Shown here piece after piece: positions 53,285 through 61,312 of a stretch of DNA of 64,000 nucleotides. The number at the start of each line of letters is the position of its first letter. The first letter of the stretch is position 1. The notes under the pieces were generated by a model. That model worked only from the letters and a program-made list of their open reading frames with translations, was not told where the DNA came from and made no database searches. The stretch covers positions 26,951 through 90,950 of the forward strand of contig CACYKE010000001.1 in NCBI GenBank assembly GCA_902774925.1, in the 5' to 3' direction. Origin of the DNA: an uncultured Prevotellaceae bacterium (GTDB lineage: Bacteria > Bacteroidota > Bacteroidia > Bacteroidales > Bacteroidaceae). The position numbers and the translations under genes were made by a program.

Positions 53285-53600
53285 AAAAAAATACCACTAC
53301 TCATCGACGAGCAGTGGTATTCAAAAAGCCTATGTTTAACTAAAAATCCTTTGTATTCGAAACAATTCCAGTCTTTCGACTGGAGGTCTGCCTTGCGGCA
53401 GCATATTATTTTATTAAAACGATTTCCTTAGAAAAGAAAGTTATGAGCGCTTCACAGCGATCACTGTTATCCTAACACATTTAAAACTTTCTTCTTACCA
53501 ATAACTAAAAACCTAAAACTATAAATATTACTACTAACCTAAAACAATCTATTAAAGAAACTTGACCTCACTTAGTCAAGTGTCATCCTTTCGTTTGACG
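53285..53600 (-). ncRNA. Probable stand-alone structured RNA, about 316 nt
   Basis: The minus strand has a consensus promoter (TTG 53633-53631, 19-nt spacer, TACCTTTG 53611-53604) with expected start near 53600, and a strong terminator at 53320-53291 (ATACCACTGCTC stem with GAGTAGTGGTAT) followed by six or seven T. In between, no open frame is convincing, but several stems are perfect: ACTTGAC/GTCAAGT (53581-53560), AAGAAAGTT/AACTTTCTT (53493-53434) enclosing ACAG/CTGT, CTGCC-GCAA-GGCAG (53401-53388) and CCAGTC-GAAA-GACTGG (53383-53368). The last two have GNRA tetraloops only when read on the minus strand. It does not match my picture of tmRNA, RNase P or SRP RNA; 6S RNA cannot be excluded. 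Confidence 0.7.
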
Positions 53601-53603
53601 ATG

Positions 53604-53633
53604 CAAAGGTACGAACTTTTTAGATTCCTACAA
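53604..53633 (-). promoter_or_regulatory. Promoter of the minus-strand RNA
   Basis: Minus strand TTG, 19-nt spacer, TACCTTTG. No gene lies downstream on that strand before the terminator at 53291, so the promoter has no other evident target. Confidence 0.75.
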
Positions 53634-53725
53634 GTTTTTACCATCTTTTTTCTCAAAAAAATGCGTTGTTCTTGATTTAAATCAAGTAATGTGCGCGATA
53701 ACATGTATTTTTTACCCTTTTTCTT

Positions 53726-53756
53726 TTTGTATTGTCCTCACTTATTCGTACCTTTG
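53726..53756 (+). promoter_or_regulatory. Promoter of the glycosyltransferase pair
   Basis: TTTG (53726-53729), a 19-nt spacer and TACCTTTG (53749-53756) lie 21 nt before the ATG at 53778. The stretch 53634-53725 between this and the minus-strand promoter is AT-rich with nothing else visible. Confidence 0.75.
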
Positions 53757-53777
53757 TCGGCATATATATAATAAGGT

Positions 53778-55049
53778 ATGCGAGTACTGATAGTAAATAC
53801 GAGCGAACGGACGGGTGGGGCGGCAGTTGCAGCCCACCGACTGATGGATGCATTGAACAACAATGGCGTGAAGGCAAAGATGCTGGTGCGTGATAAGGAA
53901 ACGGACCAGTTGACGGTTTCTTCCTTGCCGCAATCTTGGCGCCAGCAATGGAATTTCCTTTGGGAACGCTTTGTTGTATGGACGCATTTGCATTTCAGGC
54001 GTGAACACCTATTTGAAATAGATATTGCCAATTGCGGCACTGACATTACGAAATTGCCTGAATTTCAGGAGGCCGACATTATTCATCTTCATTGGATTAA
54101 TCAAGGAATGCTGTCGTTGAACAATATCCGCAAGATTTTGGAGAGCGGCAAACCTGTGGTATGGACAATGCATGATATATGGCCTGCTACGGCTATCTGT
54201 CATTTGACATTGGATTGTAGGAATTTTGAAGCGGGCTGCAGCCGTTGTCGGCTTTTGCCAGGAGGTGGTTCTGGGCATGATTTGTCTGCACGATTCTGGC
54301 AACGCAAGCAGCGTCTGCTAGAAGGAAAGCGTATCACATTCGTGGCATGTAGCCAGTGGCTGGCAAGCGAAGCACGGAAAAGTGCTTTGCTGACAGGACA
54401 GGATATCTTGTCGATTCCAAATCCAATTGACAATCGATTGTATGCTCCTTCCGACAAGCGCAAGGCGCGTCAGCAGTTGGGCCTTCCGGAAGAGGACCGT
54501 CTGATATTGTTCGTGTCACAAAGGGTGACGAATCCGAACAAGGGTATGTCTTACCTTATGGAAGCGTGTCAGCAATTGGTTCGTCAATATCCTGAGATGG
54601 AACAACGGACTTCAGTGGTTGTGCTTGGAGGACATGCCGAAGACTTGCATTTTCCGTTCAAGACCTATCCTTTGGGTTATGTGAATGACGAACAGCGCAT
54701 CGTTCAGGTCTATCGTGCAGCGGATGCTTTTGTTTTGCCATCGTTGTCGGAAAACCTTCCAAACTCCATCATGGAGGCAATGGCATGTGGCGTTCCCAGT
54801 ATCGGTTTCCGTATCGGTGGAATTCCGGAGATGATAGAACATCTCAAGAATGGCTACTTGGCAACCTATCGTGATGCGGCAGATTTGGCAAAGGGTCTCC
54901 ACTATGTTTTGGCTGAGGCCGATTATGACGATTTAAGCCATGAATGTTTGAAAAAGGTCGCACATAGTTATTCACAGCAAAGTGTTGCCAAACGTTATCA
55001 GGAGGTATATAATAAAGTGATGAATTCTCATAAGCAATACGATGATTAG
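53778..55049 (+). CDS. GT4-type glycosyltransferase
   Basis: A 423-residue GT-B enzyme. The acceptor domain starts MRVLIVNTSERTGGAAVAAH and includes ADIIHLHWINQGMLSL and VWTMHDIWPATAICH, a pattern seen in WcaC-like colanic-acid-type transferases. A small cysteine group (CRNFEAGCSRCRLLP) follows the WTMHD motif, as in that subgroup. The donor domain has VLPSLSENLPNSIMEAMACG. It overlaps the next glycosyltransferase by 8 nt, so the two probably work on the same surface glycan; the donor sugar is unknown. Confidence 0.9.
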   Translation: MRVLIVNTSERTGGAAVAAHRLMDALNNNGVKAKMLVRDKETDQLTVSSLPQSWRQQWNFLWERFVVWTHLHFRREHLFEIDIANCGTDITKLPEFQEADIIHLHWINQGMLSLNNIRKILESGKPVVWTMHDIWPATAICHLTLDCRNFEAGCSRCRLLPGGGSGHDLSARFWQRKQRLLEGKRITFVACSQWLASEARKSALLTGQDILSIPNPIDNRLYAPSDKRKARQQLGLPEEDRLILFVSQRVTNPNKGMSYLMEACQQLVRQYPEMEQRTSVVVLGGHAEDLHFPFKTYPLGYVNDEQRIVQVYRAADAFVLPSLSENLPNSIMEAMACGVPSIGFRIGGIPEMIEHLKNGYLATYRDAADLAKGLHYVLAEADYDDLSHECLKKVAHSYSQQSVAKRYQEVYNKVMNSHKQYDD

Positions 55050-55827
55050 AATAACTGTAGTTACGATAACTTATAATGCCGAAAAGGTGTTGCGGCGAAC
55101 ACTTGACAGTGTGTATGCTCAGACCTATGAGGGGGTGGAACACTTAATAGTAGATGGTGCTTCGAAAGATAACACGTTACAAATGGCTGAGGTTTATAAG
55201 GAAAAGAGCGACGCTTCGGGTAATGGTCATAAGGTGATTATTCTGTCTGAACCCGATCACGGCATTTATGACGCCATGAACAAAGGTCTGACGCAGGCTT
55301 CTGGTGATTATATTGTTTATATGAATGCTGGTGATTTCTTCCCGCAGACCGATACGTTGGAGCAGATTGTTCAGCACTGTCAGCTGAATGAACTGCCGTC
55401 AGATGATCTCCCGGGCGTGCTTTATGGCAATACCGATATCGTGGATAGTGACGGCCATTATCTTCATCCTCGCCAACACCAGCCTCCCCAGCAACTCACA
55501 TGGCGTTCGTTCCGGAAGGGTATGTTGGTATGTCATCAGGCCTTTTACGCCCGTACCGATATTGCCAAGAATCAGCAGTACGACACACGCTACCGTTTTT
55601 CTGCCGATGTTGACTGGTGTATCCGTGTGATGAAAGAAACGGAACGCATGGGTTTGAAGTTGTGTAACACGCAGATGGTCGTGGCAAACTATACCGAAGA
55701 GGGAACCACGACGCAGAATCATCGTGCTTCCCTCTTGGAGCGTTATCGTGTGATGGCCCACCACTATGGTCCTGTACAGACGTTCTTGCTGCACTGCTGG
55801 TTTGTGGTGCGTGCCGTCTTTAATTAA
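55042..55827 (+). CDS. GT2-family glycosyltransferase
   Basis: A 261-residue GT-A enzyme: MIRITVVTITYNAEKVLRR, VEHLIVDGASKDNTLQ (nucleotide site with Asp), SEPDHGIYDAMNKGLTQASG and YMNAGDFFP (DxD-like site). This resembles WcaE-like transferases of colanic-acid clusters, which fits the WcaC-like partner upstream. Its stop codon shares the TTAATTAA sequence with the stop of the convergent amylase gene, an 8-nt tail-to-tail overlap. Confidence 0.9.
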   Translation: MIRITVVTITYNAEKVLRRTLDSVYAQTYEGVEHLIVDGASKDNTLQMAEVYKEKSDASGNGHKVIILSEPDHGIYDAMNKGLTQASGDYIVYMNAGDFFPQTDTLEQIVQHCQLNELPSDDLPGVLYGNTDIVDSDGHYLHPRQHQPPQQLTWRSFRKGMLVCHQAFYARTDIAKNQQYDTRYRFSADVDWCIRVMKETERMGLKLCNTQMVVANYTEEGTTTQNHRASLLERYRVMAHHYGPVQTFLLHCWFVVRAVFN

Positions 55828-57853
55828 TCACGACCTTTTTACCGTTAATGATGTAGATTCCCTTGCTGGGACGTTCTACTTGTTGACCGCTGAGCGTATA
55901 GATCTTTCCATTGGAGGCAGGTTGCTGACCAATGGTCATTTCGTTGATACCAGTGGGTGTGATGACCTTCACCAAACCATTCTTGTTGTAGTAGCCGCCA
56001 TTGGTATATGTGAGATCGTCAGTCTGAGGCGACGAAGTGTTGTTGAAGATAATCTTTTGAGGCTGCGTCGCTGACGAGTTCTTTTCTTTCGTACCATCCC
56101 ATGTCCATTTCCATACTTTATTACCATTCTCAGCAACGCCTAAGAATTCACAAACCACTCCTGGCCATCCTCCGTTGGCAAAGGTGAAATTGTCTGAGGG
56201 AGAATCCGACCAAGCCCAGCAACTGATGTCGTTATTCCAGCTAGAAGGAGCTTCGAAGAAGGCACCAATCTCGCCCTCACTCATAGTACACTCTGCAATG
56301 GGCAATGGTTCTAGGGAGGTATAGACACGTGTCACAATGCTACTGACAGTGCTGCCGATGAGCAAGCCGACTTTCAATGTCATGTCACCTTCAATTGTAA
56401 TCTTTGTACCACTGGCAACTTTCGTGCTCGAGGCTGTCGGAGTAGTGCCATCAGTGGTATATACCAGCTGGGCATCGCTGTTGGCACTGACAGCAGTTAA
56501 CAAAGCCTGCTGCTGACCGTCGTATTCACCTGAGGGCAGGTCAACCCATGCCGTTTCCATATTGTTCGACACCCAGTAAGCATAGTGATAGCCTGACAGT
56601 ATGCAAGTATATGCACCATTGGGCGTATATGTTGAGGCTTGCTTGCCTACAACGGCAACAAGATACTTGTTATCCTTTCCTTCAGTACGCACAGCATAGT
56701 AGTCCTTATTTGTGGCCATATTCAGTGTTGAACTCTGGTTGTGCAATCCTACGGCATTGCGCACATCAATCATCGCCTTGATATCGCGCTTGCAGTCTAT
56801 CCAGTGTTTCAAGAAGACACATGGTGTACCTGGCATGGCCATCATGTAGGCATTGGCTGCCAGCGTGTCTTTTCGCAGTGGACCATTGGAAGTTCCGTCA
56901 GGACGCACCTCCGTGTCGTGATTCTCGACAAAGGTTACAGCATAGCGACGATAATTGCCACTATTGAAACTGCCGCTGACCAACGGCCAGCTGCCGTCGT
57001 TCTGCTTGCCTAGGTAGGTCCAGTCGTTTTTGTCGACAGCATTCCGAACGACATATTTGAACTGGAAGTCAAAGGCAGCGCTACGCTTGCCTGTACCTTC
57101 TATCCAGTTTTTGATGGTATTGGAATTATCCCAGCACTCGCCGACAGAGAACTGAGGCTTGGCATCTTCGTTATACTGACCAAAGAACTCAGGCAGGAAA
57201 CCTTTGGCAACGTCATAGCGGAAACCGGTATAGCCCAAGTCGTTGAGCAACATACTCAGATAAGCCTTTACGTTTTTCTTGACGTTCTCACTCTTATGGT
57301 CCAAGTCTCGAAGACCAGGGAAGTCCTCGCCTGTATCATTGTTCGCAGAGAGCGTATATCCGTTTTGCGTGGCCCAAGTCTTAGTTTTGCCATCGTCATC
57401 ATTGGCACAGATGTCGGTGGATTGCAGTTGGTATTTCACGCCATTGTATGTCTCTTCGGGGAAGTCTACCCAATTGGATACATTGCCACAATGGTTGATG
57501 ACAACGTCGGCGATGGTTCCAATTCCTTTGGCCTTGAAAGTCTTGATGAGCGAGCGTAGTTCGTTCTCCGTACCAAAAGAACTATTATAGTGTCCGGGAA
57601 ACCAATAGAGCGGATTATATCCCATAGAGATAGTGGTAGCAGCCTGAGCACTCTGTGGTAACCAAACAAGATTGAAATACTGTGAGAGTTCATCAGCCTG
57701 TTTCTCCAGTTTAGTCCACTTCGTCTGGGAATAGGATTCCCAATAGAAACCTTGCAACATGACGCCGTCGTATTTCTCTGGCCAGCCCTGCGACAGCATG
57801 GGCAGGGTTACTAAAAATGTGATGATGGAAATGAATAAACGTTTCATAATCAT
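55820..57853 (-). CDS. Secreted alpha-amylase (GH13) with CBM26-like module and sorting tail
   Basis: A 677-residue starch-degrading enzyme. Signal peptide MKRLFISIITFLVTLPMLS. GH13 regions in order: DVVINH, GFRYDVAKG (nucleophile Asp), GECWD (acid/base Glu), FVENHDTE. After the catalytic domain come a chitobiase-like module (LVYTTDGTTPTASS) and a starch-binding module resembling CBM26 (AFFEAPSSWNNDISCW, GGWPGVVCEF, LTYTNGGYYNKNG). The tail IYTLSGQQVERP...KGIYIINGKKVVIN matches the four putative T9SS cargo above. An ATG two codons later is an alternative start. It has its own promoter box and is not in a SusCD-type cluster here. Confidence 0.93.
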   Translation of the reverse strand: MIMKRLFISIITFLVTLPMLSQGWPEKYDGVMLQGFYWESYSQTKWTKLEKQADELSQYFNLVWLPQSAQAATTISMGYNPLYWFPGHYNSSFGTENELRSLIKTFKAKGIGTIADVVINHCGNVSNWVDFPEETYNGVKYQLQSTDICANDDDGKTKTWATQNGYTLSANNDTGEDFPGLRDLDHKSENVKKNVKAYLSMLLNDLGYTGFRYDVAKGFLPEFFGQYNEDAKPQFSVGECWDNSNTIKNWIEGTGKRSAAFDFQFKYVVRNAVDKNDWTYLGKQNDGSWPLVSGSFNSGNYRRYAVTFVENHDTEVRPDGTSNGPLRKDTLAANAYMMAMPGTPCVFLKHWIDCKRDIKAMIDVRNAVGLHNQSSTLNMATNKDYYAVRTEGKDNKYLVAVVGKQASTYTPNGAYTCILSGYHYAYWVSNNMETAWVDLPSGEYDGQQQALLTAVSANSDAQLVYTTDGTTPTASSTKVASGTKITIEGDMTLKVGLLIGSTVSSIVTRVYTSLEPLPIAECTMSEGEIGAFFEAPSSWNNDISCWAWSDSPSDNFTFANGGWPGVVCEFLGVAENGNKVWKWTWDGTKEKNSSATQPQKIIFNNTSSPQTDDLTYTNGGYYNKNGLVKVITPTGINEMTIGQQPASNGKIYTLSGQQVERPSKGIYIINGKKVVIN

Positions 57854-57875
57854 TGGGTTATTAGTTTTTGTACTG

Positions 57876-57883
57876 CAAAGGTA
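57876..57883 (-). promoter_or_regulatory. -7 box of the amylase gene
   Basis: Minus strand TACCTTTG, 22 nt before the ATG at 57853. No clean TTTG was seen at -33. Confidence 0.55.
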
Positions 57884-57937
57884 AGGAAATAATTGAGAAA
57901 TGATAATTCTGAATTGGGAATTAATGACTTATCAATC

Positions 57938-57953
57938 GTGCAACCGATTGCAC
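57938..57953 (-). terminator. Weak hairpin after comF
   Basis: GTGCAA and TTGCAC pair around a 4-nt loop just beyond the comF-like stop codon. No T run follows, so termination is uncertain. Confidence 0.35.
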
Positions 57954-57957
57954 ACGA

Positions 57958-58650
57958 CTATGTTTTCGTAAAGCCCAAAGTCAGTACGCTCAGGCGGATG
58001 CCTTCGATGTCCTTGAGGGCATCCACACAGGCTATCAGCGTGGCTCCTGTAGTGCAGATATCGTCCACAAGTAGTACGTGTTTACCTTTCAGCGGACTAT
58101 CGTCGCATAATTCAAAGATGTCTGCTACGTTCTCCTGACGTTCATGACGACTGAGCTGCGTCTGACTCTTGACAAAATGTTTGCGACGCAGGGCTTTGGT
58201 GGCGATAGGCAGATTGGTAATGTCGCTAATTCCAATGGCCAATTGTTCACTCTGATTATAGCCGCGTTGTCGCAAACGCTTGCGACTTAACGGCACGGGA
58301 AGCAGGACGTCGATGCCGTCGAAATAGCGTGCAAACTGCATCTCGTTGGCCATCAGCCTGCCCATATCCTCACCGATATCCGGACGGTCGTGGTATTTCA
58401 TGTCGTAAACAATACGCGCCATCTCCGAATGAGGCTCGTAAAACAACAGGGCTGCAGCACGTTCTACAGGTGTCAGATGCCAGAACAACTGGGCCATGGG
58501 GTTGTCGTTAGGTGTAAACTGATAGGTGGTACGAGGCAGATGTAGTACGCACACCGAACAAAGGCTTCGTTCTGTGGGTGATAGTCGTTCACCGCAGACC
58601 ACACACTGTCTCGGCGAGATAAAATCAAGAAAACGCGTCCACCAGTTCAT
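57958..58650 (-). CDS. comF: ComF-family phosphoribosyltransferase-like protein
   Basis: A 230-residue protein with an N-terminal zinc-finger-like part (CVVCGERLSPTERSLCSVC, two CxxC pairs), then VLLPVPLSRKRLRQRGYNQS, and the PRPP-binding loop VLLVDDICTTGATL. ComF/GntX proteins assist DNA uptake or recombination in transforming bacteria; the exact role in Bacteroidetes is unclear. It is the last gene of a minus-strand run prmC-recX-comF with gaps of only 7 nt or overlaps. A hairpin within RKRLRQRG codons is due to conserved residues, not an insertion. Confidence 0.88.
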   Translation of the reverse strand: MNWWTRFLDFISPRQCVVCGERLSPTERSLCSVCVLHLPRTTYQFTPNDNPMAQLFWHLTPVERAAALLFYEPHSEMARIVYDMKYHDRPDIGEDMGRLMANEMQFARYFDGIDVLLPVPLSRKRLRQRGYNQSEQLAIGISDITNLPIATKALRRKHFVKSQTQLSRHERQENVADIFELCDDSPLKGKHVLLVDDICTTGATLIACVDALKDIEGIRLSVLTLGFTKT

Positions 58651-58657
58651 TGTTCAT

Positions 58658-59134
58658 TTAAAAATCATCTTCCTCTGGTTCTTCTTCCACGTCAATGCAT
58701 TGGCGGATGATATCAAACGTAAAGCCGCGTCCCATTGCAAAGCGCATCAGTTTCTGATTCAATTCGTAGTCGCTGTTGGCTTTCGTCGACTTGCGCTTCT
58801 GTTTTAGTAAAGGTCGCAACACACCAAGATATTCCTCATCGTCTACCTCGTCGAGCACACGTTTACGGATATCTTCATCGATATGTTTCTGCCACAACGC
58901 CTGATCTACCTTACGACGGCCCCATTTGTTATACCGGATCTTATCCTTGACGAAAGCTTGTGCATAGCGCTCGTCATCGACATAGCGTTCCTTTACCAGC
59001 CGTTGCATCACGCGGGCCTGTGCTTCCTCGGGCACTTCCCAGCGACGCATCTTCTCCAGCATTTCCCATTGGCAGTGCTCGGCTTGTGCACACAGCGCTG
59101 CCAATGTTAGGTAGGCTTCTTTCTCACTTTTCAT
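58658..59134 (-). CDS. recX: Regulatory protein RecX
   Basis: A 158-residue, all-helical protein with RecX repeats: LAALCAQAEHCQWEMLEKM, YVDDERYAQAFVKDKIRYNK, WGRRKVDQALWQKHI and KLMRFAMGRGFTFDIIRQCI. RecX binds RecA filaments and limits their growth. recA itself is not nearby. The start overlaps the prmC stop by 4 nt, so the pair is translationally coupled. Confidence 0.9.
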   Translation of the reverse strand: MKSEKEAYLTLAALCAQAEHCQWEMLEKMRRWEVPEEAQARVMQRLVKERYVDDERYAQAFVKDKIRYNKWGRRKVDQALWQKHIDEDIRKRVLDEVDDEEYLGVLRPLLKQKRKSTKANSDYELNQKLMRFAMGRGFTFDIIRQCIDVEEEPEEDDF

Positions 59135-59955
59135 CGTTTTGCTCTTATCATTCGTTGTTTACCGTACTGATCATTGTTAAGCGTGATGTCGTGATACGAC
59201 ATCTTACTTAACATGTCTTGTAAAGACTCCGCATATAAAGGATTTATCTCGAAATATAACCATCCGCCCTCTTTCAGTGCCGTCTGTCCGTATTGCGCTA
59301 TGGCACGATAAAACAGCAACGGGTCGTCGTTGGGTACAAACAGCGCCGTATGGGGTTCGTGTTCCAAAACGTTAGCTTCCATCGTCTCGCGTTCCTTATT
59401 ACATATATAGGGGGAATTGCTGACGATGAGGTCGAAGGCGGAGGTAAGATGTAAGATGGAAGAGGGAAGATGTAGGATGTCCACTTGTTCGAACTTCACA
59501 TGAACATCGGTACGTTTAGCATTCTCCTCTGCAACTTTTAACGCCTCTTCTGAGATGTCCCATGCCGTCACCTCAGCCTCGGGCATCTCAGCAGCCAACG
59601 TAATGGCAATACAACCAGAACCTGTGCCGATGTCAAGGATATGGGTAGCGTCCGTTGTTAGTATCCACTGGCAGAGTTCTGCTGTTTCAGACCTTGGAAT
59701 CAGCACATGCTCGTTGACCACAAACGTCCTGCCATAAAAGTCTGCCTGTCCCAGTATATACTGCACAGGCTCCTGTCGCTCCAACCTAACTGCAATCTGC
59801 TCCAGTTCGTCTTGTGGCACGCTGCTGTCACGACCCATCAGCAGGTCACTTAATGTCAAACCATAGCGCACCTCATAGATGAGTCTCGCAATGGCCTGTG
59901 CCTCGCCCTCGCCATAAACAGGGACCAATCGTTGCCACAATTGGCGATAAGTCAT
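59131..59955 (-). CDS. prmC: Release-factor glutamine methyltransferase
   Basis: A 274-residue PrmC/HemK that methylates the GGQ glutamine of release factors. N-terminal helical RF-binding domain, then HVLIPRSETAELCQWIL, SAM motif ILDIGTGSGCIAITLA and the catalytic NPPY motif, which here reads N180-S-P-Y (codon TCC in place of CCC). A heptamer array lies just upstream of that motif and encodes ILHLPSSILHLTS. The mutated Pro and the adjacent repeat are unusual; the enzyme may still work because the Asn and Tyr remain. Overlaps recX and the upstream lipoprotein gene by 4 nt each. Confidence 0.9.
   Translation of the reverse strand: MTYRQLWQRLVPVYGEGEAQAIARLIYEVRYGLTLSDLLMGRDSSVPQDELEQIAVRLERQEPVQYILGQADFYGRTFVVNEHVLIPRSETAELCQWILTTDATHILDIGTGSGCIAITLAAEMPEAEVTAWDISEEALKVAEENAKRTDVHVKFEQVDILHLPSSILHLTSAFDLIVSNSPYICNKERETMEANVLEHEPHTALFVPNDDPLLFYRAIAQYGQTALKEGGWLYFEINPLYAESLQDMLSKMSYHDITLNNDQYGKQRMIRAKR
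59437..59478. repeat. Heptamer array inside prmC
   Basis: On the plus strand: AGGCGGA, GTAAGAT, GTAAGAT, GGAAGAG, GGAAGAT, GTAGGAT. Five clear 7-mers and one degenerate unit total 42 bp. Encodes an ILHLPSSILHLTS peptide. Confidence 0.8.
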
Positions 59956-61199
59956 TGGCTAATCTGCGCTACCGTCCTAAAAATCTCAGGCAATTCAACA
60001 CCAAGCATCTGCAGAATGGCTACCACCGAATAATCCTTATTACCCAACATCTCGGAGTGTATCATCACCGTTGGGTAGTAGAGACCATTCTGGGTATTTT
60101 GCACGGCATCCATATATAGATCACCAACTGGTACGTCTGCCATCAGCAGTGACAGCTCTAGGTTGCTGTTGAAGTCTGCAACGATAGCCTTACATTCCTG
60201 CTCCGTCGTACCTTCTTCCATACATTTGGCCAGTTTTATTCCGTTGACTACCAGATAGTTGACATTGTCCGTCGTGCCTTCAAAGACCAACATGTTGTCC
60301 ATCGCCTTGACGGTGAAGTCGGCATGTACTTTGACATCGTGTGTGATTAACTTCAAGATGTCGCCATCGTCTTCCAGATTAGCTGTCATCGTCAGCAACG
60401 GCGTTTCTTCATCCACCTTGCCGTAGGTCAGGTCTACTGTGCGTCTGTGCGAACTGTTCTTGTCATACGTCAGGTTAATTTCATAGTCGCGATAGTACAT
60501 CTGACCATTATAGAAGTAGTCTTTAATGATAATCGGCAACCACCAGGGACGCTCGCTCTCCGAACCGGACTCAATCTTCACCACCTGTTCATTGTTCTTA
60601 AAGATATAGAACTCGCTGGCTTTGTTTACCACCGTCCGCGTCTTGAAACCTCGCCACTTGATGGTCACTTCTTTGACGATTTCACCCTTCACCGTATATT
60701 GACTGCCATCCTTGGCGGTATAGTTTACCTCACCCCTCTTGGTGGTGTTCAGACCAAACCATGAAGAGCTGCTCTCTCCCATGTCACCTAATGTCACCGA
60801 CAAATCCCACGCCAGTTTTAGGGCATCGTTGAATGCCTGGAACGAGAATCGGCGTCCCAGCGTCACAGAGCGCGTTTTGGCCTGCTCGCCTTCCAACAAG
60901 GTTAGCAGTTCCGACAACTTGTTCTCAAACTCAGTGCGTTCGTTATTCTCGTCAGCACGGGTTGTTGCTGTCGTATAGGGTACCACCTCTTTCAGTCCTT
61001 CCAGTTCCTGGAAGTTCAGGTCTGACAGTTGTTCGTTAAACGATTTTGCAGTATCCAACAGCGGACTGGCCGGCAGCACAACATCATCTTTCGTCTGCTT
61101 GCCAGCTTGATTATCGTCGTCCTTACTACAGCCCAATAGTACAAATATTCCGGCTGTCATCAACAACATCACGAATAGGGAGTTAATAGTTTTCTTCAT
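59952..61199 (-). CDS. Surface lipoprotein of unknown function
   Basis: A 415-residue lipoprotein. The signal peptide ends VLLGC, followed by SKDDDNQ, a good surface-export signal. The first third is helical and charged, with TTRADENNERTEFENKLSEL; the rest is beta-rich with SSSWFGLNTTKRGEVNYTAK and YYRDYEINLTYDKNSSHR. I recognise no family. The ATG at 61199 was chosen because a longer open frame upstream lacks a signal peptide start. It has a good divergent promoter shared in position with ribD and overlaps prmC by 4 nt. Confidence 0.72.
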   Translation of the reverse strand: MKKTINSLFVMLLMTAGIFVLLGCSKDDDNQAGKQTKDDVVLPASPLLDTAKSFNEQLSDLNFQELEGLKEVVPYTTATTRADENNERTEFENKLSELLTLLEGEQAKTRSVTLGRRFSFQAFNDALKLAWDLSVTLGDMGESSSSWFGLNTTKRGEVNYTAKDGSQYTVKGEIVKEVTIKWRGFKTRTVVNKASEFYIFKNNEQVVKIESGSESERPWWLPIIIKDYFYNGQMYYRDYEINLTYDKNSSHRRTVDLTYGKVDEETPLLTMTANLEDDGDILKLITHDVKVHADFTVKAMDNMLVFEGTTDNVNYLVVNGIKLAKCMEEGTTEQECKAIVADFNSNLELSLLMADVPVGDLYMDAVQNTQNGLYYPTVMIHSEMLGNKDYSVVAILQMLGVELPEIFRTVAQISQ

Positions 61200-61229
61200 A
61201 GGGATGTTCTTTTTATTTGTTTCTGCCGG

Positions 61230-61261
61230 CAAAGATAGTGTAAATCAAGCAAAAAACCAAA
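61230..61261 (-). promoter_or_regulatory. Promoter of the surface lipoprotein and prmC-recX-comF run
   Basis: Minus strand TTTG (61261-61258), 20-nt spacer, TATCTTTG (61237-61230), 31 nt before the ATG at 61199. Confidence 0.75.
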
Positions 61262-61275
61262 TAAATTTTGTTTTA

Positions 61276-61307
61276 TTTGGTGTTTTCATCTTTTTTCTAT
61301 AATTTTG
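61276..61307 (+). promoter_or_regulatory. ribD promoter giving a near-leaderless message
   Basis: TTTG (61276-61279), 20-nt spacer, TAATTTTG (61300-61307). Predicted start point about 61311, two bases before the ATG at 61313. No FMN riboswitch fits in so short a leader. Confidence 0.7.
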
Positions 61308-61312
61308 CAGCT

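Noticed and set aside
55820-55827. Overlap of the glycosyltransferase and amylase ends as a frameshift
   Set aside because: Both proteins end normally; the two stop codons simply share TTAATTAA in a tail-to-tail arrangement.
58269-58286. GTCGCAA/TTGCGAC hairpin in comF as another inserted palindrome
   Set aside because: It encodes RKRLRQRG, a conserved ComF motif, so the symmetry is probably coincidental.
61262-61312. FMN riboswitch upstream of ribD
   Set aside because: The predicted leader is only about two bases and no riboswitch-like sequence is present.
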